From Zygnema cylindricum (lineage: Eukaryota > Streptophyta > Zygnematophyceae > Zygnematales > Zygnemataceae), in contig JBBHKE010002596.1 of the NCBI GenBank assembly GCA_037447655.1, forward strand, positions 1 to 62,000: a DNA stretch of 62,000 bases, written 5' to 3'. A program made the translations under genes and the position numbers. Below are positions 47,272-59,100 of this stretch, piece after piece. Under the pieces are notes generated by a model. It made no database searches and was not told where the DNA came from. It saw nothing but the letters and a program-made list of their open reading frames with translations. Numbering within the stretch: the stretch's first letter is position 1; each line of letters opens with the position of its first letter.

Positions 47272-48286
47272 CTACACCGTGTATCGCTATTAGTGTTAGG
47301 GTATGTCCCATGTACTTGTAACTTAGCGAACTTACTTTGTATTTTAGCGCGGATCCGTCGGACCCGCTTTTCAAGTGTCCTTATGTGTAAGAACGTAATC
47401 GTAACTTACGTTTGTGACGATTGTATACGTCGACAATACCTGTGACGGTTGTCAATGTCTACAATCTGTGTTGTCGGACGTTATTTTTTGGAAGTGCTTG
47501 TGTGACGTCGCATGTCTTACCGTGACATTGTAGACGTACCGCCTTCCACCCTGTACCGTTTCACGATTGAAGAAGTTGCGCTTTGCCTTTGCGTCTCTTG
47601 TTCGGTCGACGTGAAATGGCATCGGAATTTCGAGACCCTTGCAAAAAAAAAATCCGTACTGGACGAAAAACGGACAAAACCAAACAAATTGTGTGATTTT
47701 ATTTGTCGTATTAATTGCAAACGGACAAAACATAGCGACTTCCGTACTTTCTTTTGTCTTTGAAAATCGTGTGAAAAACTTCAAAAATTACGGCACGTGC
47801 GAATATGTGTTCCTATTTGTTTAAATAAAATCCCTAGTTTTTAAACACATCGCGCATGTGTTGTAAAGATAAGGTTGAAGATGACGTTTTTTGTCGTCGA
47901 AGTGGGTCGAAAAACACAAGACATCAAATTTTCGTACATCCTAAGTTCAAGGGTGACGTAAATTGTACTCTACAAATTTGCGATTCCTTCGTACGGTTGG
48001 AACTTACGCAGTACGGCGCTAAGTTTTAGAGGAAAACGACAGAAAAAAACCCTTACTTATGCACATGGGGACACACCCTTAATGTTTTAGTTGCCACTTA
48101 AAACATCTTTTCTCCGTACACATTTGTCCAATTTTGAGTTTGAGACTGCCAATCGGAAGCTGAGAATCTTACCTTTCAAGCGCCACCGTCAGATCCACAA
48201 TCCGACATGTGTGTACGGAGAAAATATGTATTAAGTGGTGAAAAAAACATTAACGCGAATAGCGATTCGCGGTGGTGGTGTAGTTG
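47272..48286. mobile_element. MITE-A copy split by an H1-type MITE
   Basis: CTACACCGTGTATCGCTATT opens at 47,272, and AATAGCGATTCGCGGTG closes near 48,277. Removing 47,299-48,078 and one TTA restores a MITE-A of normal length, showing the order of insertion. Confidence 0.75.
47299..48078. mobile_element. H1-related MITE (780-bp subfamily) nested in MITE-A
   Basis: GGGTATGTCCCATGT and CATGGGGACACACCC termini with TTA on both sides. Interior matches 19,274-20,051. Confidence 0.8.
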
Positions 48287-48289
48287 TAG

Positions 48290-50050
48290 CGACAACTCAA
48301 ACTATAAAAAGGCACCAAAGTACTACACCCCAACTTAATCTGCCGTACAACCAGCAAAACATTTGCGTGGTTCACACTTGAAAAATGGGAAAACGGTATG
48401 GTATGAAAACGGTACTTTTTTTTGTCCACCGTGAACTGGCACGTGACGCTAGCTTACGTCAACTAGCGTGTCGTGATACGAGCCACTTGTCCGTACGAAA
48501 AGTAAACGCTTTGCGGACATGATATGTACGAAGCCTTCGAATCAAACCGTACTGCCACGCAAGCGTTTGTACAGACCGAAAACAACCCCGGAAGAACTTA
48601 GAACATGCCCAAAAAAAAAACCTCGGGCGCCCGGAAAAAAAAACAGCGAAGGACCAAGCGGACACCTCACACGAATCATCTCTTCCTTTCACTTTCAACG
48701 TCCCAAAATTTTGATAAACCTAGCAAAACTTTCCCAAGCAAAGACTATTCTTTTATCCTTGTTTTTCTTGATAACCTCCTTCCGCTGCTAGTCGCCGCTC
48801 ACTCCCAAGGTTTCTTTACCCTCACCGCTTTCTTGGTTGTCTTTTTTTTTGACAACTTAATTTTACATTTGCAACTTTTTATGAATGTTTAGATTTTAAT
48901 GTTAATTGTGTTGCAGTCTGACCTACAGAAACCATACTGACACCATACTGACAGGCTAAAAAGCTTTGTATATATAAAGATTTAAACTTTAAATGAATGG
49001 AATGGAGGAGAGAGACAGGAGGAGAAGGATTGTAAAAATCTTGAATTTTCTGAACTTCGATTATGTACCGAAGTTTTTGTCGGTAAAAATAGTAAATATG
49101 AGAGAGTGGAGAGCAACATAAAAGAAATGGAACAAAAAATTGTGACTTAACATGAAAAAGGAGGTTCAACAAATTGTTTACGTGTTTACTGAAGGGTGTG
49201 TGGGCGAAGTTTTTTTATTCTTTTCTTGATTTTGGTGTTTTTTTGTTTTTTGTCATGGTTGTTTGTGGTAATTTCTTTTTGCAAGTCTTTTCTTTTTTGG
49301 ATTGGTTGGAAGGTGTTTTAAGGACCCAAAATCACTTTGATTTTATTTGATTGATTAAATATAGATAACCAATTATTTTAGAATAATTACGATATCCTGT
49401 CTGGCCAAAATTGTTTTACATCTTACGCTTCTTTTATTTTACGCGCGTATCAAGAGAAAAACAAAAGGTATATCCAGAGAATGGAAATAGTGTTTCGACA
49501 TATGTTGTACAATGATAGTTAACTTTTGACAGTTTAGGTACACACTTAGTTGAAATTTATACTTCTGTGTATGCTTTGTAATTTTCTTTGTAATCGTTTT
49601 TGTCTTTTATTTGTTTCTCGTACAGCCAAACCACACTTGATATTGGTTATCTCCTTTCCATCCAATATCGAAAGCAAATCTGATAGATACATGATAGGAA
49701 ATAGTACGAATAGTACAAAAAATCTACAATTATTGGCAAGCATCCCTAGGTGGAATATAATATGCGGCGTAGTGGAGCAATCATTCAAAAATGGTGAATT
49801 GCTAATTTATACTGTGGACCATATTCACCATACTGGTGGCACATCGGTTTTTTCCACTATGGTAGATAAAGAAAGAAATGGTAGAAGGCCAATAAAATGC
49901 GGGCATTTTGCAATCATTTATTATCGACAAAAAAAAAAACAAAACATTCGGAAAAGCAAATCAACAGCTCCCCAAAAACAACTGAAATAAAATTGACTCT
50001 TTTTTTAAAGAGCTTGAAAATTCACAAATTGGCAACATGGAAAAGAAACC
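48290..50050 (+). other. Unassigned region with one unexplained open frame
   Basis: 48,360-48,420 carries F-family subterminal text. A 146-codon plus-strand frame at 49,550-49,990 (with IPRWNIICGVVEQSFKNGEL, VDHIHHTGGTSVFSTMVD) has protein-like composition in its second half, but I recognise no family. It overlaps nothing else. It lies convergent to the CWF19L1-like gene and ends just before that gene's stop codon. No promoter or splice evidence decides whether it is real. Confidence 0.3.
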
Positions 50051-50056
50051 ACAATC

Positions 50057-50182
50057 CTACATGAGATCAATTTCTTCAAATTTATGCTTAAAGTCGTCGA
50101 CCATTTTCGTCTCTTCTTGTTTTGTCAGCTTGCAAGCTTTCCAATCCGCTCGCTCGGGCAGCCCCAAAATTTCCGCGACAAC
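50057..50182 (-). CDS. CWF19L1: CWF19L1-like last exon
   Basis: After acceptor CCTTTGAGTTTAG it encodes 41 residues: VVAEILGLPERADWKAC, then KLTKQEETKMVDDFKHKF and EEIDLM, then TAG. This is the family's C-terminal signature (a GREV-like join, PERADW, then an acidic helix). Phase 0 matches the previous exon. Confidence 0.88.
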   Translation of the reverse strand, partial: VVAEILGLPERADWKACKLTKQEETKMVDDFKHKFEEIDLM

Positions 50183-53100
50183 CTAAACTCAAAGGTCACA
50201 AAAACTTACATAAAATTAGAAAAATTACAAAATTACAAAAAATTAACGACATGGAAGTCTGTAACATTTGATAACCATCAAAAAAATTAAAAAAAATAGA
50301 AGACAAATGGACAAAAGGACAAAAAAAAAAAAAAAAGACAAAAAAGCCCTCAGCACGATTCATTTTTGAAAGAAGTATTGCCCATTTTTGAACCACACCA
50401 TTTTGCAATAGTTTTTAGCAACCAAAAACAAAGAACAAAATGAAATAAAAAGTAGACAGCCAAAGAGGGATACGAAAGAAAAATAAGTGTAAGGATTAAA
50501 TAAATTAAAATCGAGGCACCGAAATTCAAAACAAGAGTGTCTCCGTGTCTCCTTCGAGGGACAACACAAAATTATGTCCATAAAACCTTCTTCAAATGGA
50601 GACAAACTGTAGCATATTGACCACACTATATTGTGTTCCCATATTACTCTGCTGAAAATTTTATACCGAGAAAAAGAAAAAGCAAAAGACGAGATCCCAT
50701 AAATACGCCTATCAAACACTTGAACTAGTCCAAACCATACTAATTTTGGTAGAGAGAGTTACGAGCCATTAATAACCTTCCTTACCTCCCCCTCCCCAAA
50801 AATAAGCAAAAAAAAAACCAAAGAAAAAGGGTACAGAGGTGCTCCCTCCCATGAACATTTTCTTACCTCTCTCCCAAACTGCAACGGAAATTTGTCTCCC
50901 GGAGTAATTCCGTACACCAGCCACCAGCCAGCTGGCATCTCCACAGTAAAATAGTTGCCGCCCAAAGAGACACGATTCACCGCATTCGCTACAGACTGGG
51001 GACTACCTGGAGAGTGTCACGTCACACTAACACCTCATATCAGCACATTCTCCCTTCTTCCCTCCCTCCCTCCCTCCCTCTTGTCTTTTCCAGTCTCTTA
51101 TTCTTCGTCCCAGTCTCTCTTTATCTCCACATCTCCCTCTCCCTCTCCCCCAGTCTCTTAAATCTCCCGTCTTGTCTTTCTAGGTGTAACTCTCCATGTC
51201 TCTCTAGATCTGTCTCTCTCCCTCTCTCTCTCTGTCTCTCTCTCTCGCCTCCTCTCTCTTTGTGTGTCTCGCTCTCTCTCTCCCTGTCTCTATCTTTCGT
51301 CCCTCTCTTCCTGTCAGTCCCATCAACAGTTTAAAAAGAAAAGTCGCAGTTTTCCTTCTCTTCCCTCTTCTCCCTTTTTTCTTCAAAAAACCCAAAAATT
51401 GATATGATCTATAACTCAAAGCCTCACGAAAAACCTCTCAAAAAAAATAATAATAACAAATAAAAATAAAAATTTATGACTTTGGTGACCTGGCTCAATG
51501 AGCTGCAAGCTGAATTCTGCCCTCTGGGCAGCTTCCGGGGAAGTTCTCTTGATGCTCTCCACCTTGTCCTCAGGCACAAGAACTACTTGAAAAAAAAAGG
51601 CCAGAAAGGATGGTTTCAGTTAAACCTTTTATGAAGGTAAAACCATCGGAAAATTCAGAAAAAAAATGAAATTTTCTTCATTTCCTTTTAAAATTTCTAA
51701 AATTAAGTAAGTGGAGGCACAAACTTTACAAAAACGTCCGGAAAGTGCCAAAAAAAATCTGTCAGAAAACTGACACAACCTCCTGCAGAAACTGAAAAAA
51801 AAAAGCACAAATAATTGCCACTACCTATGCTTATTCCCGAAGAAAAAGGCATAGCAATCTGCTAGTATATGTTGGATTATTGTCGTTTCGCGGTATTTCC
51901 GCGAAGCGTCATACCAACATTTAATTATTGACGTGAAGTACCACGTCATCATACGAAACGTACGATGTAAGTTTCGTGGTACTAATTTTGAAGCGTCCGC
52001 GAACGAAACATACTATTTCGTTTCGCGTGACTTTTGTCTTCATGTACAGATGTTTGATTTTGCGTGCAGGTGTACTTGTGAAGCGACACGTGTTAAGTCA
52101 ACGTTTGGAGTTTGTTGTTTCGAAGGAAGAAAGCGCGTGCGCCTTCCTTCGTGGAATTTTCATTAAAGAGTGCACAGTCAGCTAGGGACAGACTTCGTCG
52201 CTACGCTAAGTTCTGCTTGTCTTATCTTGTTGTCTCTTAGTGTAGAGTAGCGAGTATATATAGGCAGCAGTGTACATGTGCAGAGTATCGATTGAATTAA
52301 TTAATCAATCTATCTTAGATGATTAATCTTGGAGAAGAGATTATTTAGAGAAGAGAGAGAAGAGAGAAGAGAGATGATGTAAAGAGGCTTCGGCCAAAAA
52401 CACTTATAAATCTTTTTGGCTGAATATTCCTCTTGTCTTTTATGAGCTTCCGCTGTGTAATGATTTATGTTTTATGAATTATTTATTGTAAAACTCTTTT
52501 GTTTAAGATCCTACAATTGGTATCGGAGCTAGTGCTTCGGAGATAGAGAGAGAGCGCATGGGGAGGAAGAAGAATAGAAATACTCCTTCCCCCATGTCGA
52601 CTTCGGAGAGAGCAAGAGAGTTCAGTTTTTCGGGTTCTCAATTTGTGGAGACTCGGAATACGGAGAGAAAATTTGAGGAGATGTTTGATACATTAATGAG
52701 ATATGTAGATTCACGATTTCAAACTCAATCTAGTGAGAAAAGAGAATTTGCTTCATTTCAGGCTGCCGATCCATTCAGTGGAGGAGCTAATGAGAGTGAG
52801 ATAAAAGAGAGAATTAGGAAAGGTAAAGCAAAGATAGAGGAAGATTCAGATTTTGAAGAAGCGTTGGATAATGAAGATGATTATAATATGTCGGGGAAAT
52901 CCGTGGCCTTTAATGGCACCAATTATGCTGTTTGGAAGAAATTTATTTCAAATCAACTTATTCTCAAGAGGCTTTGGAGGATTGTCAATGGAGAAGAGAA
53001 GATGCCAACGGAGAGCAAGGCACGTGCTCAATGGAGGTTGAAAGATATTGCGGCAACGACCGGTTTGATGAAGAATTGCACTTCTTCCGTGCTTGATCAT

Positions 53101-56100
53101 TTCCTCGCTCACGGAACGGCCCATGAGTGTTGGCAAGCACTTGAAGAGCAATATGAGAAAGGTGTTGAGAACAAAGGTCAATATGTTTATACGGATTTTA
53201 TGAATTTTAAAATCAAGTCAAATGAATTGATGGATGATGCCGTGAAGCGCTTCAATATCATACTCGAGCAATTACTCAACAATGGTCGAGTTATTTTGGA
53301 TGCGGATAAATTAAGCGTGTTTCTTAACGCTTTGCCGGAGAAGCTTTCGCATCTTAAAGCTATTTTACGAGCGAAGGCGGATAACACTTTCGGATTCACC
53401 GTCAATTTTATCAAAATGTCGGAGGGAACTCCATCGGCTTCTTCAAGTGGAGGAGGAGGAGTTCTCAACTCTACTACTCCCGAAACCCCGGATCTCAACT
53501 ATGCCGGTGGTAGAGGAGGTGGTAGAGGAGGTGGCCCGAGAGGTGGTGGTGGCGGCCGAGGCAACAAGAGGGAGCAAGGTCGTCCACCGAAAGTCCCTTC
53601 GGATCTTTCCAATGTGACATGCTACCGGTGTAACCGGCTTGGACATTTGTCTTCATCTTGTCCGGATAAGGATAAGCAATGTCATTTTTGCGGTAAGTGG
53701 GGGCATACGATCCCTCAATGTTATTCGAAGAGTGGAGATTCCGGAAGTGGAAGAGGAGGTAGAGGAAGTGATAGAGGCGCCCGAGGTGGCGGCCGAGGAG
53801 GACGCCGCGGTGGTGGTAGTGGTTACGGTAATGCAAATTACTTTGACTATGGTAATGAAACCGGTGATGTTTTTCCGGTTCTTAACCTTACCCTTGATTC
53901 GGTAAGTAGTGGAGGAAATTTGGAAAAAGAGTGGATCATTGATACGGGGGCATCTCACCATGTTTGCACGGATGCTACCTTGTTTGATGACATGAGGGAA
54001 CTTACGGTTCCAAAGTTTATTACGGTAGTAAGCGGCCATGTCATTTCGGTTGGTACGGTTGGCACGGTTCGGCTTGATCTTCTTTCATGGGATAATGATG
54101 GGAAGGAGAGATCGACGGAGTATCGTCTTCAAAATACTCTTTACATTCCGGACGGTTCGGTCAATTTGTTAAGCGTTCCACAAATCCAAAAGAGTGGTGG
54201 AAGTTTACTTGCGAGAGGTGATCAATCTATCGAGATTTGGAATGAGAAGGGGAATGTAATTGGAGAAGGAGTTGTAACGGATGCGAATCATAGTCGGCTC
54301 TTATGGAGGAGGCCGAAATCTAAAGTTCCCACCGAGGGAATTTCACATCAAATTTCGGAGTTGAAAGGTGATCTTACCTTATGGCATCATCGAATGTGTC
54401 ATACATCCGAGGTAAGTTTGAAGAAGATGATTCGTCATTCTTCGGTGAGGGTTTTGGACCTTGCATCCGGTGAGAAGGTGAACGGATGCGGAGGATGTAG
54501 CAAAGGACGTCAAATTCGGAAATCCCATCCGAATAAAGACATCAAGCATCGTGCTCAAAGTCCTTTGGAGGTTGTTCACATCGATCTTTGTGGACATATT
54601 AAACCCGAGACAATTGGAGGTAATAAGTATACTTTGGTGATTGTTGATGACTTCTCTCGGAAGTCATGGGTGTACTTATTGAAAAAGAAATCGGATGCAT
54701 TTGAAAAATTTAAAGAATGGCATGTAATGGCCGAAAGGCAAATTGATAAGAAGCTTAAGTCCATTCGTTCGGACAATGGAGGGGAGTTTGTTGTTTTTGA
54801 GGGGTATTGTAAGGAGTGGGGGATAAGGCATCAATTCACGGCGCCTTATTCTCCGGAATCAAATAGAGTGGCCGAGAGAAAGAATCGTACCTTACAAGAA
54901 ATGGTCCGTGCGATGGTTCATAGCTCCGGACGAGAGATGTTTTTGTGGGGAGATGCGATTCTTACAACGAATTACATTTGTAACCGAAGACTCACTTCGG
55001 TTTCCGGAAGAAAAACACCGGAGGAGTTATGGAGTGGTAGAAAGCCCACGGTTCATCATTTGAGAATTTGGGGATGTCATGCTACGGTTTATGTAGAATC
55101 AATTAAGAGGAAGGGGAAATTTGCACCAAGGTGTTGGCCGGGAATTTTTGTTGGTTATAATGCGAAGGGGAATTTGTACCGAGTGTATGATCCGGCTCGT
55201 CACACCGTGGAGGAATCTCGGAATGTGGATTTTCATGAGGATCTCAAATCCGCCATGAATTCCGTTGGGAAATTTAAAGAAAATATGAATTTCTATGAGG
55301 AGAATGAAATTGAGAGCTTTCCTTACATTGGGGATTCGGAATCCGATGTGGAACCGAATGAGGAAACTAAGAAAAAGAATTTGAAGAAATCGGTTGAAAT
55401 TGAATTTGGAAGTAAGAGTGATGGATCTTTGGATTCCCGAGTGCCTTCGAACATTCGGAAATCTCAAAGTTCTAAATTGAGTTCTAAATCGAGTGAGAAG
55501 GAAATTGAAATTGAATCCGAGGAAGACAAAGAGGAAAAAGAGGAGGAGCAAGTTATTAGGAGGAGCTCTCGGATTACAAAGGGGAAGAAACCGGAGAAAC
55601 TCACTTACGATCGAAAAGGGGAAAATACATCAAATTCGCATTATTTTCTTTCCGATGCTAAGGAGACGGAGTTTCTTTTGTAGCAATCACTTACGGAGAA
55701 TATGACCGGCGACCCTCAATCTTATGTCGAGGCTAGAAGGTCGATTGATTGGGAGAGTAAGTGGAAACCGGCGTGGGAAAAAGAATTTAAGTCGGTGGTT
55801 GATAATCGAACTTTTGAGGAAGTGAAATTACCGGAGGGGAAAAAGGCGATTGATGCAAAGTGGGTCTTTAAAACCAAAACTGGAGCGTCGGGTGAAATAA
55901 TTAAGTACAAGGCGAGGCTTGTGTGTAAGGGGTTCCAACAACGTGAGGGAATCGATTTTAAGGAGACTTATGCTCCCGTGGTGAAGTTCGACTCACTACG
56001 GATTATTATTGCAATTGCAGCGAAGGGGAAGAAGCACGTCCATCAAATGGACGTTGAGACCGCGTTTTTAAATGGTGAGTTGGAGGAAGAGGTATATATG

Positions 56101-59100
56101 AAAGTACCGGAAGGTGTCTCTCCTTTGAAGGAAGGAAATGTATGGCGTTTGAGAAAATCATTATATGGTTTGAAACAAGCACCACGCACTTGGTATTTGA
56201 GACTTCATCAAGTGTTATTGAAGTTTGGATTTGTACGGACTACGTCCGATTGTGGAGTTTACGTGAAAGGTGAAGGAGTTGATCAAATCATCTTTTCTGT
56301 TTATGTGGATGATTTCTTGATGGCATGCGACAAGTTGGAGCGCATTAATGAGTTGAAATGTTATCTTGGATTACATTTCAAAGTAACGGATCTTGGAGAG
56401 GTACGATATATTTTGGGGATTGAAGTGATACGTGACAAGGAGGGGAACATTAAATTGAGTCAAGCTCAACATTGTAAGGAGATTTTGGAGAGATTCGGTA
56501 TGACTGACGCGAAACCGCTTTCTACACCGTTGGATGCAAACCTACACATTCGTAAGTTTGAAGAGGAGGATTCTATCGACGTACCTTATCGAGAGGCGGT
56601 TGGTTCACTTATGTACCTTAGCGTTGGTACTCGTCCAGATATTTCGGCCGCGGTTTCTATCGTAAGCCGTTATTGTCACGAGCCAAAGAAGGCGCATTGG
56701 GAGGCCGTACGACGTATCTTTCGATACTTGGTTGGTACGATTGATCTTGGACTTTTGTTTACTTCTAACAAAAATTCTTTGGAGTGTGTTGGGTATTTTG
56801 ACGCGGATTGGGGCGGCGATTTTGATTCAAGTAAGTCTACGTCAGGATACGCATTTATTTTTGGAGGAGCTGCGATCTCGTGGAGTTCAAGGCTACAACC
56901 TACGGTTGCGTTGAGTTCCACAGAATCTGAGTATATGGCTGCGTGTCATGCAGCTAAGGCATCTATTTGGATTAAGGAGATGTTACGTGAGTTAAGCATT
57001 CCTATTGGTTGTATGACGATTCATTCTGACAGCATGAGTTCAATGGCTTTGGCGAAAAATCCTGTGTTTCACAAGAGGACGAAACACATCAGGATCCGAT
57101 GGCATTTTGTAACAGATTTGGTTACGGCAAATGAGATTGAATTTTCGTACGTACCAACAAAAGAGGAGGCGGCTGATTTGTTGACAAAGGCTGCTACACA
57201 TGATGTGTTTGAAAGGGGACGACCGAAACTTGGATTATTTTGAAGAGTTTGGCGATTCCGACAATAAGAGGGGGATTGTTGGATTATTGTCGTTTCGCGG
57301 TATTTCCGCGAAGCGTCATACCAACATTTAATTATTGACGTGAAGTACCACGTCATCATACGAAACGTACGATGTAAGTTTCGTGGTACTAATTTTGAAG
57401 CGTCCGCGAACGAAACATACTATTTCGTTTCGCGTGACTTTTGTCTTCATGTACAGATGTTTGATTTTGCGTGCAGGTGTACTTGTGAAGCGACACGTGT
57501 TAAGTCAACGTTTGGAGTTTGTTGTTTCGAAGGAAGAAAGCGCGTGCGCCTTCCTTCGTGGAATTTTCATTAAAGAGTGCAAAGTCAGCTAGGGACAGAC
57601 TTCGTCGCTACGCTAAGTTCTGCTTGTCTTATCTTGTTGTCTCTTAGTGTAGAGTAGCGAGTATATATAGGCAGCAGTGTACATGTGCAGAGTATCGATT
57701 GAATTAATTAATCAATCTATCTTAGATGATTAATCTTGGAGAAGAGATTATTTAGAGAAGAGAGAGAAGAGAGAAGAGAGATGATGTAAAGAGGCTTCGG
57801 CCAAAAACACTTATAAATCTTTTTGGCTGAATATTCCTCTTGTCTTTTATGAGCTTCCGCTGTGTAATGATTTATGTTTTATGAATTATTTATTGTAAAA
57901 CTCTTTTGTTTAAGATCCTACAGTATAGATCCACCTTTAGCTCTCCCACTCAGCAAAATCTTCCCTCCCTTCCACTTTCCCTCCTTCCCTCTCCCCCTTT
58001 TCCATTTCCTCCCTACCTCCCTCCCTCCCCCATTCCCACTCTACCTCAATCTTTCCCTCCCTCTCTCTTTCCTCCCTCTCCCTTCCCTCCCTCCCTCCCT
58101 CCCCCTTCCCTCCCTACCTCCCTCCCCCTTCCCTCCCTCCCTCTCTCTCCTCCTCCCTACCTGCACATGTGCATGTGTCCCAGCTCTCAGCTGCATGTAC
58201 CGCTCAAAAATCAGCACACGTTTGCCCTCTTTTCGTATATTTTTTTTAGTGCGTTTTTGTATTTCGTAATCTCGTTTAGGGCGTTCGAGGGAAGAGAGAG
58301 CATATTGGGGAAATGTTCGATAGGAAGAATCAGTACATGACTAGAAACTAAGGGACCTTTTGCTAATGCCACATAGCTGTGATCCGCTATAGACAATACT
58401 AGGTGGGACTCTACTTTAGGGGAGGAGAGAAAGAACCAGCAACAGGCAGGAGAGGGAGAAGGAGAGAGAGGGAGAGGGTCGGTGGAGTGACGAAATCTAG
58501 GAACACAGAGGAAGGGAAGGGTAATAGAGGGTTAGGATGGCGAGAGGGAGGGAGGGAAGGAAAAAAGAGGAGAGAAAAGAGAGAGAGAGGGAGGCGAACC
58601 AAAATGCTACCACTTTGCATCAGGATGAATATCTGTGTCACGTCACAACCATTTCATGAAATTTATCGGTAATGGTCACAGCTTTTTATAAATTATCTAC
58701 TATGGTAACCGGGTATCGTTATTATAGGGACAGTTATTATAGTTAATTATATTTTCGCCTCTCATAACTCGTTCTTCTCTCTTCACAAATTGTAAATTGT
58801 AACTTGAAAATCATAAATTATAAAACATAAATTGTACGAAAATTGTAAAATATAAAATATAAATTGTGGGTTGTCCATTGCAAGCCGTATAATATGTACA
58901 AGCTACACCATAAATGGCTATTAGTGTTGAGCTTTTTCACGTCACTTAAATCAACGTTTCTCCACGCACATGTGTACGGTTTTCATTTGAAAAAATTAAG
59001 AATTTTAATTCCCATTATAAACTTTCGATTAATAATCCCACATGTGAGCACGGAGGAAGATGAATTTAAAAGATGAAATAAACTCTAACACTAATAGCAA

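Larger units (their letters stand above)
51870..57922 (+). mobile_element. Young full-length Ty1/Copia LTR retrotransposon
   Basis: 6,053 bp, with 646-bp LTRs (TG...CA), primer-binding site, one Gag-protease-integrase-RT-RNase H frame interrupted by a single UAG, polypurine tract and a 5-bp GTATA duplication. By eye the LTRs differ only at 52,175 (C) versus 57,582 (A), so insertion is recent. It lies antisense inside an intron of the CWF19L1-like gene. Apart from the UAG I see no frameshift or nonsense mutation in 4.7 kb of coding sequence. Confidence 0.97.

Noticed and set aside
50570-50650. Minus-strand exon after TATAAAATTTTCAG (QSNMGTQYSVVNMLQF)
   Set aside because: A good-looking acceptor, but joining the exon at 51,006-50,867 directly to 50,182-50,057 gives the family C-terminus in phase. 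This one adds unrelated residues and a stop.
55681-55683. Reassigned genetic code (UAG as glutamine, known in some ulvophyte algae)
   Set aside because: RPS20 ends at UAG exactly at the conserved C-terminus, and the CWF19L1-like gene also ends at UAG, so UAG is a stop here.
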